DNA of 42,989 nt. It comes from JAICTV01 sp035634055 (lineage in GTDB: Bacteria > Planctomycetota > Phycisphaerae > Tepidisphaerales > Tepidisphaeraceae). The DNA lies in assembly GCA_035634055.1 (NCBI GenBank), contig DASQDR010000272.1, positions 1 through 42,989 on the forward strand, given 5' to 3'. The position numbers were made by a program, and so were the translations under genes. The notes under the pieces are model-generated. The model worked only from the letters and a program-made list of their open reading frames with translations, made no database searches and had not been told where the DNA came from. Shown here in pieces: positions 1 through 7,568 of this stretch (its first letter is position 1; each line of letters opens with the position of its first letter).

Positions 1-993
1 GTTGAGCCAGTTCTGGCCCATGATGCCGGTGACGTCGTCATCGCTGAAGCCGGCGGATGACAGCGCGTCGGCGACGCGCGGGAGGTCTGCGGCGGTGGTG
101 ATTTCTTCGGGGATGTCGTCTCGCCCCAGGCCGCCGTCGAGGTCCGTCCCGAGGCCGACGTGCGTGGCATCGCAGACGAGATCGCAGATGTGCTTCACAT
201 GCCGCACGACGTCTGCCAGCGTGCACGGGCGGCGGCGGTAGTCGTCGGGCGGGACGAGGAAGCGGTCGTAGAAGTTGATGCCGATTACGCCGCCGCGCCT
301 GACAATGGCGCGGATCATCTCGTCGCTCAGTTGCCGGTCGGTGGGGACGATCGCGCGACAGTTGGAGTGCGAGGCCATCACCGGGCCGCCGGCGATCTCC
401 AGGAGCTGCCAGAACGCCTCGTCCGCCAGGTGCGAGAGGTCGTGGATGATGCCGGCGTCATCCAACGCGCGGGCGAGTTGCCGGCCGAAATCGGTGAGCG
501 GGCCGGGCTCCTCCGTGCCGCCGGCGGCGCGGGTGCGGCGCCACGCCAGGCCGCACGCGCGCAGGCCGTAGCCGAACCACTCGGCGGCGTCGTCGGGCGT
601 GCGCAGCGCGTCGGCCCCTTCCAGCAGCAGGATCGCCCGCTGCGGCCCGGCCAGCGTGGCGTCGATCGCCTCCACCTCCTGTCGCCGCTTGACGAAGTTG
701 ATTCGCCCGTCGTCGACCTGCTGGCGATACCAGGTGAGCTGCGACATCGCCATCGCGCGGGCCTCGTCGGCGGTGGCGTAGCCGAAGCCCTGGTAATTGC
801 GCGGCGCGCAGAAGATCGTGGCGCAGATCAACCCGACGCCGCCGGCGCGCAGGTCGGGCAGGCCGACGGTGGCGACCTCGTTGTCTGCCCTCGGCTGCTC
901 CGCCGCCGGCCGCGTCACGTCCCGCCCGCGCGTGACGTTGTACGACAGGTCCAGGTGCGCATCGACGATGACCTTCTTCGCGTTCTCAGCCAT
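1..993 (-). CDS. Membrane dipeptidase-like peptidase, family M19 (C-terminus beyond the window)
   Basis: The reverse-strand frame from the ATG at 993 stays open to the window edge: 331 codons, so the stop is missing. It matches zinc dipeptidases of family M19 (renal dipeptidase type), which cleave dipeptides with two active-site metals. Visible metal-site motifs are VDAHLDL (H13, D15), LLEGAD (bridging Glu), HDLSHL and MASHSN (two His), plus VGLGTDLDGG near the end of the visible part. I see no signal peptide, so it is probably cytoplasmic. No Shine-Dalgarno precedes the ATG, but TAATCT lies 7 nt upstream (see 1001-1006). It diverges from the GNAT gene. Family assignment is firm; substrate is unknown. 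Confidence 0.9.
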   Translation of the reverse strand, partial: MAENAKKVIVDAHLDLSYNVTRGRDVTRPAAEQPRADNEVATVGLPDLRAGGVGLICATIFCAPRNYQGFGYATADEARAMAMSQLTWYRQQVDDGRINFVKRRQEVEAIDATLAGPQRAILLLEGADALRTPDDAAEWFGYGLRACGLAWRRTRAAGGTEEPGPLTDFGRQLARALDDAGIIHDLSHLADEAFWQLLEIAGGPVMASHSNCRAIVPTDRQLSDEMIRAIVRRGGVIGINFYDRFLVPPDDYRRRPCTLADVVRHVKHICDLVCDATHVGLGTDLDGGLGRDDIPEEITTAADLPRVADALSSAGFSDDDVTGIMGQNWLN

Positions 994-1000
994 CGGCAGC

Positions 1001-1006
1001 AGATTA
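1001..1006 (-). promoter_or_regulatory. Candidate -10 element of the dipeptidase gene
   Basis: TAATCT on the reverse strand, 7 nt before the ATG at 993, with no Shine-Dalgarno between. This spacing would put the transcription start at or next to the start codon (leaderless mRNA). The expected -35 position falls inside the repeat at 1018-1107. Confidence 0.5.
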
Positions 1007-1017
1007 GCCACAGAGGG

Positions 1018-1107
1018 CAGAAGGATGAAGGCGGAAGGATGAAGGAGGAGGGATGAGCGAATATTCGGCTCCCTTCGTTCATCCTTCCGCCTTCATCCTT
1101 CATCCTT
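1018..1107. repeat. Heptamer repeat with inverted arms, GGATGAA family
   Basis: The left arm is a run of 7-bp units close to GGATGAA (GGATGAA, GGCGGAA, GGATGAA, GGAGGAG, GGATGAG). The right arm is its complement (TTCATCC, TTCCGCC, TTCATCC, TTCATCC). The arms are separated by about 28 bp and could form a long hairpin. The element fills the space between the two candidate -10 boxes of the divergent dipeptidase and GNAT genes. A related one-sided copy lies at 35581-35646. Confidence 0.85.
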
Positions 1108-1112
1108 GCATT

Positions 1113-1118
1113 TAGTAT
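1113..1118 (+). promoter_or_regulatory. Candidate -10 element of the GNAT gene
   Basis: TAGTAT, 9 nt before the ATG at 1128; no Shine-Dalgarno is present. Leaderless transcription is the simplest reading. Confidence 0.5.
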
Positions 1119-1127
1119 GCTCACGCC

Positions 1128-1613
1128 ATGACCATCCGCCCCGCCACGCCCGAGGATGTGCCGGCCGTCGCGCCGATGGTGGACCGGCTGGCGGCGCTGC
1201 ACGAGCGCTGGGACCCGGCGCGATACGATTACCGCCCGCACCCGGGGGAGCTTTACAAGCGGTGGCTGGCCGCGCGGGCGCGGGATCCGGAGAGCGTCTT
1301 CCTGGTGGCCGACCACGAGCGGCTGATGGCGGACGTGCCGTTCCTCGTCGGCTTCCTCGTCGGCACGATTGAGCGGCCCATCCCCATCTACCGCATCGAG
1401 CGCTTCGGCTTCATCCACGACCTGTGGGTCGAGGACGATTACCGTAACGAAGGCCTCGGGCGACAGATGACCATGCTGGCTGTGGAGCGCTTCCGGGAAC
1501 TGGGCGTGCCGCAGGTCCGGCTGGAAACCGCCGCCGCCAATGAACCGGCCCGCAAGCTTTTCGGTAGCTGCGGATTTCGCGCGGCCAGCACGGAGATGCT
1601 CATCGAGCTGTAG
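1128..1613 (+). CDS. GNAT-family N-acetyltransferase
   Basis: 161 aa, a usual length for a single GNAT domain. The acetyl-CoA-binding motif A is RNEGLGRQ at residues 106-113 (R/Q-x-x-G-x-G/A pattern). Motif B, NEPARKLFGSCGF, at 138-150 has the typical 'A-R-x-L-F-x-x-x-G-F' layout. Acetyl-CoA donor use follows from the family; the acceptor cannot be told from sequence. The start was chosen because the protein begins directly with the typical TIRPATPED strand, and TAGTAT stands 9 nt upstream. The PfkB kinase follows about 100 bp downstream on the same strand with its own candidate promoter. Confidence 0.88.
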   Translation: MTIRPATPEDVPAVAPMVDRLAALHERWDPARYDYRPHPGELYKRWLAARARDPESVFLVADHERLMADVPFLVGFLVGTIERPIPIYRIERFGFIHDLWVEDDYRNEGLGRQMTMLAVERFRELGVPQVRLETAAANEPARKLFGSCGFRAASTEMLIEL

Positions 1614-1698
1614 GGCAGACGCCGTCCGCCCGCGCGGCGCTGCGGCTGCCCCGCCCCCCCGCTCTCGCGTTCCCGCTGCCGGGCCGCTCGAAATCCAG

Positions 1699-1704
1699 TA
1701 GGCT
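1699..1704 (+). promoter_or_regulatory. Candidate -10 element of the PfkB kinase gene
   Basis: TAGGCT, 7 nt before the GTG at 1712; no Shine-Dalgarno is visible. Same architecture as the GNAT and prpB starts. Confidence 0.45.
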
Positions 1705-1711
1705 TTACCGC

Positions 1712-2641
1712 GTGATCCTCTGCCTCGGGACAACGCCGGTGCTCCAGCGCTCGATGACGTTCGAGCGCCTGCACGTGGACGGCGTCAACCGCGCCATCGA
1801 CGTCACCGAGACTGCGTCGGGCAAGTCGATCAACGTCGCGCGCGTGCTGCACACGCTGGGCGAGGCGGTGATCGCCTGCGGCTTCTTGGGCGGGGACAGC
1901 GGCAAGTTCATCCGCGCCCATCTGGCCGCAGCGCAGATCCCGTGCGAGTTCGTCACGGTGGATCCGAAAACGCGCACGTGCGTCACGATCATGGACCGCT
2001 CCACCGGCGAGACGACCGAGCTGGTGGAGGAGGCGGCGGAAGTGGACAAGCCCGCCTGGGCGAAGCTGCGGCAGCGGGTGGCCGAGCTGTTGCCGCGCGC
2101 CAAGGTGCTGGTGCTGAGCGGCTCGCTGCCGCCGGGCGCGCCGCAGGATTTTTACGGCTTCTGCGTCAACCGCGCCACCGACTGCGCCGCCAACGCGATC
2201 GTGGACGCGACCGGCGAGGCGCTCCGCCGCGCACTGCCCGCCCGCCCGCTGGTGGTCAAGCCGAACCGCGCGGAGCTGGCGAAAACCCTTGATGTCCCGA
2301 TTGAGTCCGACGCCGCCCTGCGCGATGCGGTGAAAAAGCTGATCTCCCTCGGGCCGGCGTGGGCGGTGGTCACGCAGGGGAAGGACGGGGCGATCGTCTC
2401 CGACGGCGAAGCGTTCTGGCGCGTGCGCTCGCCGCGCGTGGAGGCGGTGAACCCAATCGGGTCGGGCGACTCCCTGGCGGCGGGGCTGGCGTCGGCGATC
2501 TCGCGCGGACAGCGCCTGCCGGAAGCCGCGCGCCTCGGCATCGCCTGCGGCGCCGCCAACGCCCTCACGCCCGTCGCCGGGTTTGTCCGACCCGATGACG
2601 TAGCGGAACTGCTCGAACGCGTGGAACTGGAAACCTGGTGA
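1712..2641 (+). CDS. PfkB-family sugar kinase, 1-phosphofructokinase / tagatose-6-phosphate kinase group
   Basis: 309 aa, GTG start, full length for the FruK/LacC branch of PfkB kinases. These cytoplasmic enzymes phosphorylate a sugar phosphate with ATP, for example fructose-1-phosphate to fructose-1,6-bisphosphate. Evidence: the sugar-binding stretch GKSINVARVL (37-46), VLSGSLPPG (134-142), KPNRAEL (183-189), and the catalytic signature NPIGSGDS (247-254) with D253 as the expected base. The NP-x-GSGDS form is typical of the FruK/LacC group rather than ribokinases, which usually have DTTGAGD. No PTS gene lies nearby, so the exact substrate is open. The gene is monocistronic within the window. 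Confidence 0.88.
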   Translation: MILCLGTTPVLQRSMTFERLHVDGVNRAIDVTETASGKSINVARVLHTLGEAVIACGFLGGDSGKFIRAHLAAAQIPCEFVTVDPKTRTCVTIMDRSTGETTELVEEAAEVDKPAWAKLRQRVAELLPRAKVLVLSGSLPPGAPQDFYGFCVNRATDCAANAIVDATGEALRRALPARPLVVKPNRAELAKTLDVPIESDAALRDAVKKLISLGPAWAVVTQGKDGAIVSDGEAFWRVRSPRVEAVNPIGSGDSLAAGLASAISRGQRLPEAARLGIACGAANALTPVAGFVRPDDVAELLERVELETW

Positions 2642-2750
2642 CGCGGGGAAGCCGGCTGGCGGCGACGAACTTGCCGAAGCGGCGGCGGCCGTCTTAGTTT
2701 GCGCGCGTCATGCGCTGCTGCGACCGAAGCGCACGCCCGGTGCGCGGGCG

Positions 2751-3797
2751 TCAGTCAATCGTCACTTCCCGTCCGCGCTCGGCACTGGCGTACACGGCGT
2801 CGAGCATCTTCTGCACCATCAGCCCGTGCTCGCCGGGGCTCTCGTTCTTTCGGCCCTCGCGGCAGACGTCCACGAAATGCTTCATCTTGTACTCGAACAC
2901 GTCCCACTTGCCGATCCACCCCGGCGTCATGTTCATCTGGTAGCCGCCGTGATCGGTGAAGATCTGGCTGGTGTCCCAGACCGCGCCGCCCTTCTCGCCC
3001 ATCAGCGTGACGTTGAAGATGTCCTTCTCGATGTGCGCGACGAACGACGACTCGATGGTGAGGATCGTGCCGTTGTCGAAGCGGATCAGCGCGACGGCCA
3101 GGTCCTCGACGTTGTAGGTCTGGTAATCCCACCCGGGCCAGACCTGCGCGACTTCAGACGGCTTATTGCCCATGTAGGTCCACGCCCCGCCGCTGGCGGT
3201 GACCGGGCGCGGGGAGCCCATCATGAAGTGCGCGGTTTCCAGGATGTGCACGCCGATATCGATCATCGGCCCGCCCCCTTGAAGCTCCTTGCGCCCGAAG
3301 ACGCCCCAGTTGGGGATGCCGCGGCGGCGCAGCGCCTGGGCACGGACGAAGAGGACGCGGCCGAAGGAGTTGGCGGCGATCTGGTCGCGGATCAGCTTCG
3401 TCTTGGCGTCAAAACGGTGCTGGAAGCCGACGATCAGCTCGCGCCCGTTGCGCTTGGCGGCGTCCAGCATCGCCTGCGCCTCGGCGCCATTCATGGCCAT
3501 CGGCTTTTCGACCATCACGTGCTTGCCCGCCTCGAGTGCGGCAATGGTGTTCTCCGCGTGCAGCCCGTTGGGCGTGCAGACGTCCACGGCGTCGCAGTCG
3601 CTCGCCTCCTTCAGCATCACGCGGTAATCGCTGAACGCGCGGACGCCGGGAAACTCTTCACCGATGCGCTTGAGCGACATGTCGCTGACGTCGGCGGCGG
3701 CGCAGACCTCGACGTTCTCCAGCGAGCGCAAGATCTTCATGTGGTGCCGGGCGATCCCCCCGGCCCCTATAAACGCGACCTTGAACGGCTTGACCAC
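2751..3797 (-). CDS. Gfo/Idh/MocA-family NAD(P)-dependent oxidoreductase
   Basis: 348 aa, GTG start preceded by a strong GGAGGA at good distance. The N-terminal Rossmann fold shows GAGGIA (11-16) in the FIGAGGIARHH stretch, and the family EKP motif occurs at 97-99 in VMVEKPMAM. The C-terminal half contains GGPMIDIGVH, which supplies the catalytic His region of the family. Members oxidise or reduce sugars, inositols and related polyols, and planctomycetes carry many paralogues. No export signal is visible, so a cytoplasmic enzyme is likely. The neighbours give no pathway, so the substrate is unassigned. Confidence 0.9.
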   Translation of the reverse strand: MVKPFKVAFIGAGGIARHHMKILRSLENVEVCAAADVSDMSLKRIGEEFPGVRAFSDYRVMLKEASDCDAVDVCTPNGLHAENTIAALEAGKHVMVEKPMAMNGAEAQAMLDAAKRNGRELIVGFQHRFDAKTKLIRDQIAANSFGRVLFVRAQALRRRGIPNWGVFGRKELQGGGPMIDIGVHILETAHFMMGSPRPVTASGGAWTYMGNKPSEVAQVWPGWDYQTYNVEDLAVALIRFDNGTILTIESSFVAHIEKDIFNVTLMGEKGGAVWDTSQIFTDHGGYQMNMTPGWIGKWDVFEYKMKHFVDVCREGRKNESPGEHGLMVQKMLDAVYASAERGREVTID

Positions 3798-3963
3798 GTT
3801 GCGAGCTCCTCCAGTTGCAAAGCCCCCACGCGCAAACGCGGATATGGTAGGAACCGCCGCCGGTCATGCAACGACACCGACCGCGGCTGACACACCCGGC
3901 GGAATCCGGCTGATCGACGGGTGCCCCCTTATCCGGGAAAGCATCGCTCGAGCGCAACGGGAT

Positions 3964-4998
3964 TCAGGGTGGAGGCACGACCGTGTCTTGCTCGACATCC
4001 GGGGGCAGCGCACGGTTGCCGCCCGCGCCCTGGGGCGGCTCCGGTAGCGGCGGCACGGCGGGCGGACTTACCGGAGGCGGCGCACCCGGTGGAGGTGGCG
4101 GCGCACCCGGTGGAGGCGGCGGCGCATCCGGGGGGTTCGGCGGCGGCGGCGGGTTCGGCGGCGCTGCAACCACGATCTCCCCGCCCAACGTTTTCACCGC
4201 CCTCTCCAGCACGTCGGCGCCGACCAGCGAGAGCAGGATCAGGCCCAGCAGGCGCGCCTTGGCCTCTTCCGATGCCGTCGTGTCGTCGCTGATGCGGTTG
4301 ATCTGCGCGGCGGCGGTCGCCTGCTCCTCGGCGTTGAGGTTCTGCATCAGCCCGAAGCAGTAGGCGGCGAGCGAGACGCGAGACTTGGTGAAGCTGATCC
4401 CCTTCATCACGCCGTTGATCACGCGGTCCCGCTCCGCCGCGCGCAGGCGATCGACGTTGCGATCGGCGGCGATGAGGATCACCTGGAGCAGCCCGCTGGG
4501 ACCAACGCCGACATCCTGGTTTCCCATGCGCACGATGAACAGCGAGCTGCGAAACAGCGCCATCGCGCCGAAGCCGGCGATCATGATGCGCAGGAAGCGC
4601 ACCTGGTCTGCTCCCTGTGCGGAGAACTTCCAATCGAAGAGCCAGATCAGCAGCAGCGCCAGCACCGAGGCGGCGCAGTTGACCAGGATGTAGAGGTATG
4701 CGGCGGCGCTCCTGAGGGCGCCCGCCGGCTCGTCACGGTAGCGCGAGACCAGCTCGGCCATCCCGATCAACCCGCCGAGCAGCGCCGCCAGCGAGAGGTC
4801 GGCCGTCACCCCGATCGCGTGGTACCAGCAAGGCGCGCCGGTCTTCAGCGGCGCCCCGAAGTGACAACGTGTGATAATCGCAAAAACGATCAGGCCCAGG
4901 ACGAGCAGGATGGCGACCGTCTCGTCGAACGACCCGCGGCGGCGGAAGCGGCGGGCACTCGGGTCGAGACGATCGGGCCGCCAGCGGGGAAGGAACAT
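3964..4998 (-). CDS. Membrane protein with proline-rich C-terminal tail, function unknown
   Basis: 344 aa. I do not recognise the family. Hydrophobic segments near residues 27-43, 62-82, 100-124 and 138-158 suggest four membrane spans. A soluble helical stretch (about 165-275) follows, and then a tail of roughly 70 residues made almost wholly of Pro, Ala and Gly with tandem GAPPPPP units. The tail comes from an 18-bp tandem repeat around 4075-4135, so its length may vary between strains. It begins 2 nt after the stop of the winged-helix gene and is certainly co-transcribed with it, which suggests a membrane output or partner for that regulator. Confidence 0.7.
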   Translation of the reverse strand: MFLPRWRPDRLDPSARRFRRRGSFDETVAILLVLGLIVFAIITRCHFGAPLKTGAPCWYHAIGVTADLSLAALLGGLIGMAELVSRYRDEPAGALRSAAAYLYILVNCAASVLALLLIWLFDWKFSAQGADQVRFLRIMIAGFGAMALFRSSLFIVRMGNQDVGVGPSGLLQVILIAADRNVDRLRAAERDRVINGVMKGISFTKSRVSLAAYCFGLMQNLNAEEQATAAAQINRISDDTTASEEAKARLLGLILLSLVGADVLERAVKTLGGEIVVAAPPNPPPPPNPPDAPPPPPGAPPPPPGAPPPVSPPAVPPLPEPPQGAGGNRALPPDVEQDTVVPPP

Positions 4999-5000
4999 GG

Positions 5001-5297
5001 CTATTTGACGACGGCGAGGCCAGAGGGCGTCAGCTCGATGACCTTCTCATCATCCCTGCTGCTGAACTTGACGAACCCGTACTTCTCAAGCTTCTCGATC
5101 GTCCGCATCGCCGCTGCGAACGGTAAACCGCTGCCCTCGATCACCTGGCCAACGGTTTTCCCCCCGCCGCGGATCTCCGCGAGCAGCCGGTCCTCCGGGC
5201 AAATTTCGCTGTGGCCAGAGGAGTTGGTTTCGCTGGAGGAGGTCTTGTCGACCGTGTCCAGAAAGGTACCGAAGGAATTAATACGGGTACGGCTCAT
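5001..5297 (-). CDS. Small winged-helix DNA-binding protein (MarR-like fold)
   Basis: 98 aa. Residues about 38-98 read as a winged helix: a LLAEIRGGG helix, TVGQVIEGSGLPFAAAMRTIEKLE as helix-turn-helix, then YGFVKFSS and VIELTPSG as wing strands. The first 35 residues are polar and probably disordered. The pattern resembles MarR/ArsR-type single-domain regulators, but no ligand-binding residues can be named. It starts an apparent two-gene operon with the downstream membrane protein (2-nt gap). GAGG lies 8 nt before the ATG, and a TATACT box lies at 5318-5323. Confidence 0.72.
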   Translation of the reverse strand: MSRTRINSFGTFLDTVDKTSSSETNSSGHSEICPEDRLLAEIRGGGKTVGQVIEGSGLPFAAAMRTIEKLEKYGFVKFSSRDDEKVIELTPSGLAVVK

Positions 5298-5317
5298 CGG
5301 ATAACCTCGCTACGCCA

Positions 5318-5323
5318 AGTATA
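5318..5323 (-). promoter_or_regulatory. Candidate -10 element of the winged-helix/membrane-protein operon
   Basis: TATACT on the reverse strand, about 20 nt before the ATG at 5297. This leaves a short leader with a GAGG ribosome site. No convincing -35 is seen. Confidence 0.4.
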
Positions 5324-5391
5324 TGTAACGGCACGGCCGCGCTTCAAGCGTTCGCGGGTCGCGAGCCTTCGGGGAGGCCCATTTGCAGACC

Positions 5392-5453
5392 GGGTGCCCG
5401 GTGCCCGGTGCCCGGCGACCAGCGACCGGCGACCGCCGACCGGCGACCGGAGT
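5392..5453. repeat. Heptamer repeat, GGTGCCC/GGCGACC family
   Basis: About eight tandem 7-bp units: three GGTGCCC followed by GGCGACC, AGCGACC, GGCGACC, GCCGACC, GGCGACC. It lies between the winged-helix gene start and the end of the FAH-family gene. Both strands are stop-free in all frames. Confidence 0.85.
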
Positions 5454-5488
5454 GCGGCGCCCGCGTAAGCCGCGCTGCCCGGCGCCCG

Positions 5489-6292
5489 TTAGTTGTCGTC
5501 GCTGACGGGGTTTTCCAGCCGGCCCACGCCTTCGATCTCTACCGAAACGGTATCTCCCGCCTTCATCCACACCGGCGGCGTGCGGGCGAAGCCGACGCCC
5601 TGCGGGGTGCCGGTGAGCAGGACGGCGCCGGGGCGGAGGGTCATGGTGCTGCTCAGGCTCTCGATCAGCGTCGGGACGTCGAAGATCATGTCGGCCGTGG
5701 TGTGGTCCTGCATCACCTGGCCGTTGAGGATCGTCCGGAGGCGCAGGGCGTTGGGGTTGGGTACCTCATCGCGCGTGACGATCCACGGGCCGAGCGGGCA
5801 GAAGCCGTCGAAGCTCTTGCCGCGGGCGAACTGTCCGCCGCCGAGCTCCTTCTGGCGCTGCCAGTCGCGCGCGCTGACGTCGTTGGCGACGGTGTAGCCG
5901 AACACGTGCTCCATCGCGCGCTCGCGCGGCACGTGCCTGGCCGGCTTGCCGATGACGACGGCAAGCTCGCCCTCGTAGTCGATCATGCTGCTGCGGCGCG
6001 GGATCCGGATGGGATCGCCGGGGTGGTTCAGCGTGTTGCTCGCCTTGATGAACAGCACGGGGTTCTGCGGGACGCTCGATCCGCTCTCGGCGGCGTGCTC
6101 GCGGTAGTTCAGGCCGATGCAGAGGATGTCGGTCGGCACCAGCGGCGCCAGCAGCTTCTCGATCGGCGCGGTGAAGCGCGTCGCCTCGAAGCCGTTCTCG
6201 AAGTCCCCCCGGATCACGCGCGCCGCCCGGCCGTCGCCGAGCAGCTCGCCGGTCTGCACCTTCCCTTCCGACAGAAACCTCACGATTCGCAT
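5489..6292 (-). CDS. Fumarylacetoacetate hydrolase (FAH) family protein
   Basis: 267 aa from the ATG at 6292, a normal length for the small bacterial FAH-like hydrolases and decarboxylases. Motifs in order: GLNYREHAAE (60-69), DYEGELAVVIGK (105-116, whose acidic residues bind Mg or Mn), NDVSARDWQ (137-145), GKSFDGFCPLGP (158-169) and TGTPQGVG near the C-terminus. Known relatives include acylpyruvases, oxaloacetate decarboxylases and sugar-acid enzymes, and sequence alone does not separate these. The reading frame continues upstream, but homology starts at MRIVRF, and TACTGT stands 7 nt before this ATG, so I reject the longer form. Confidence 0.9.
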   Translation of the reverse strand: MRIVRFLSEGKVQTGELLGDGRAARVIRGDFENGFEATRFTAPIEKLLAPLVPTDILCIGLNYREHAAESGSSVPQNPVLFIKASNTLNHPGDPIRIPRRSSMIDYEGELAVVIGKPARHVPRERAMEHVFGYTVANDVSARDWQRQKELGGGQFARGKSFDGFCPLGPWIVTRDEVPNPNALRLRTILNGQVMQDHTTADMIFDVPTLIESLSSTMTLRPGAVLLTGTPQGVGFARTPPVWMKAGDTVSVEIEGVGRLENPVSDDN

Positions 6293-6299
6293 GGCCGCG

Positions 6300-6305
6300 A
6301 CAGTA
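6300..6305 (-). promoter_or_regulatory. Candidate -10 element of the FAH-family gene
   Basis: TACTGT on the reverse strand, 7 nt before the ATG at 6292, with no Shine-Dalgarno. Consistent with a leaderless start. Confidence 0.42.
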
Positions 6306-6371
6306 TGAAATGCAGGCGAATCCGCCAACCCCGCCAGCGGCGGAAACTTGCCGCGGACGGGCAAGTAACGA

Positions 6372-6401
6372 TTGCGGCGGCGGCGACGCGCTTCGTACAA
6401 T
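6372..6401 (+). promoter_or_regulatory. Candidate promoter of the prepilin-like gene
   Basis: TTGCGG (6372-6377) and TACAAT (6396-6401) with an 18-bp spacer. It would give a leader of about 30 nt containing the AGG at 6428-6430 used by the proposed CTG start at 6437. Confidence 0.45.
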
Positions 6402-6436
6402 GCCGCCCGAGCCACTTCTCCCTCGGCAGGTGACGC

Positions 6437-7450
6437 CTGAAGCTGCATCGGCGCACAACCCTCGACCGTTCCACGCCGCGCCCGGCGGCCGCGCGCCTGT
6501 CGCGCGCCGGCGGCTTCTCGCTCGTCGAGCTGTTGGTGGTGATCGGCATCATCGCCATCCTGATCGCCATCCTCCTGCCCACGCTCGCGGCGGCGCGGCG
6601 GCAGGCGAACCTCGTGCAGTGCGGGTCCAACCTCCGCCAGGTCGCCCAGGCGTGCTTCCTGCACGCGCAAGACCACCGTGGTTACATGCCGCTGGCCGGG
6701 CTGATCCAGCTCGACGCCGGAGCATGGAGTCCCGAGACCGTCAGCGCCGGTCTCGGCGACTTACAGCGCAAGCGCTATACCTATTCGCTCACGCCCAAGT
6801 ACGGCATCGGCCGAGTGACCGTCCCCCTGCCGGCGGCGGTCGCGCCGTACCTGGGGATGAAGCACCTGGACTACAGCGACTGGCACGTCATCGACCAGCA
6901 GCTCAACGATCGCAGCGGCGTCTGGCGATCGTTCATGTGCCCGGAGACCGACGCGATGGACCGCCAGCGTGCTACCCCCGATCCGAACGACAACTCGCCG
7001 GTCGGCCAGGCGACGATGATGGTGATCGCGGTGGGGCCGACGATGGCCTTCTGGTGGTCGACCAACAGCGACTTCGGGATGAACGAGGCGGTCTTTGGCT
7101 ACGACCATCGCCCGCAGTACGCGGCGCGGCGCTTGGCGGGAAATTTGTCGCGCGTCCGCCGGGCCAGCGAGGTGCTGCTCTTCGCCGACGCCAAGCCCAG
7201 CCCCCTGCCCGACCCCGCCCTGCCACGTTTCCCGCACCCGTGGAACACGCTCACGCCCGCGCTCGACGCCGCCCAGCCAGTCACCCTCGCCGACGTGCTG
7301 GCGGGCAACGTTCAAGTGATGAGCTACCGCGGCGTGCTGGACCTGCCCCGCCACCGCCGGCGGATGAACGTCGTCTTTGCCGACGGCCACGTCGACATGG
7401 TCCACATGACGCCGGCAGCGCTGGAACGGGTTTATCTCACGGTGAAGTAG
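6437..7450 (+). CDS. Prepilin-type protein with N-terminal methylation motif (planctomycete pseudopilin-like)
   Basis: The first canonical start in this frame (TTG at 6533) falls inside the type IV pilin signal. Extending upstream to the frame's opening at 6434 gives only CTG codons before it. CTG at 6437, with AGGTGA just before it, yields 337 aa beginning with a short basic leader. The prepilin signal is then intact: G26 | F27, then SLVELL with Glu at +5, followed by a hydrophobic helix ending LLPTLAAARR. The C-terminus has FADGHVDMV, the 'DGHV' tail common in planctomycete prepilin-like proteins. Processing by a prepilin peptidase and a periplasmic or surface location are inferred from the family. 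Confidence 0.85.
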   Translation: MKLHRRTTLDRSTPRPAAARLSRAGGFSLVELLVVIGIIAILIAILLPTLAAARRQANLVQCGSNLRQVAQACFLHAQDHRGYMPLAGLIQLDAGAWSPETVSAGLGDLQRKRYTYSLTPKYGIGRVTVPLPAAVAPYLGMKHLDYSDWHVIDQQLNDRSGVWRSFMCPETDAMDRQRATPDPNDNSPVGQATMMVIAVGPTMAFWWSTNSDFGMNEAVFGYDHRPQYAARRLAGNLSRVRRASEVLLFADAKPSPLPDPALPRFPHPWNTLTPALDAAQPVTLADVLAGNVQVMSYRGVLDLPRHRRRMNVVFADGHVDMVHMTPAALERVYLTVK

Positions 7451-7484
7451 CCGGCTTCGCTATGACGGGGCCCCAGCTGCTGTA

Positions 7485-7504
7485 GGGGCGACGCGTGCTT
7501 CGCC
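7485..7504 (+). repeat. Copy 1 of a 20-bp hairpin element in a convergent gap
   Basis: GGGGCGACGCGTGCTTCGCC. It pairs GGCGA with TCGCC. It lies between two converging genes (prepilin-like and lipoprotein). Related copies are at 22678-22697 and, reversed, at 30851-30870. It may act as a transcription terminator. Confidence 0.55.
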
Positions 7505-7568
7505 ATGTCCCCGAAGCTGCGAGGGCGGCCGCGAGTGGACCGACCGGATTCCCGCCGCCCGCACCCCG

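Noticed and set aside
160..1056. Long forward-strand open frame opposite the dipeptidase
   Set aside because: Arg/Ala/Val/Asp-rich translation typical of the antisense of a GC-rich gene; the reverse strand has full M19 motifs.
6533..7450. TTG at 6533 as start of the prepilin-like gene
   Set aside because: It would remove the GG|FSLVE cleavage signal that lies in frame just upstream.
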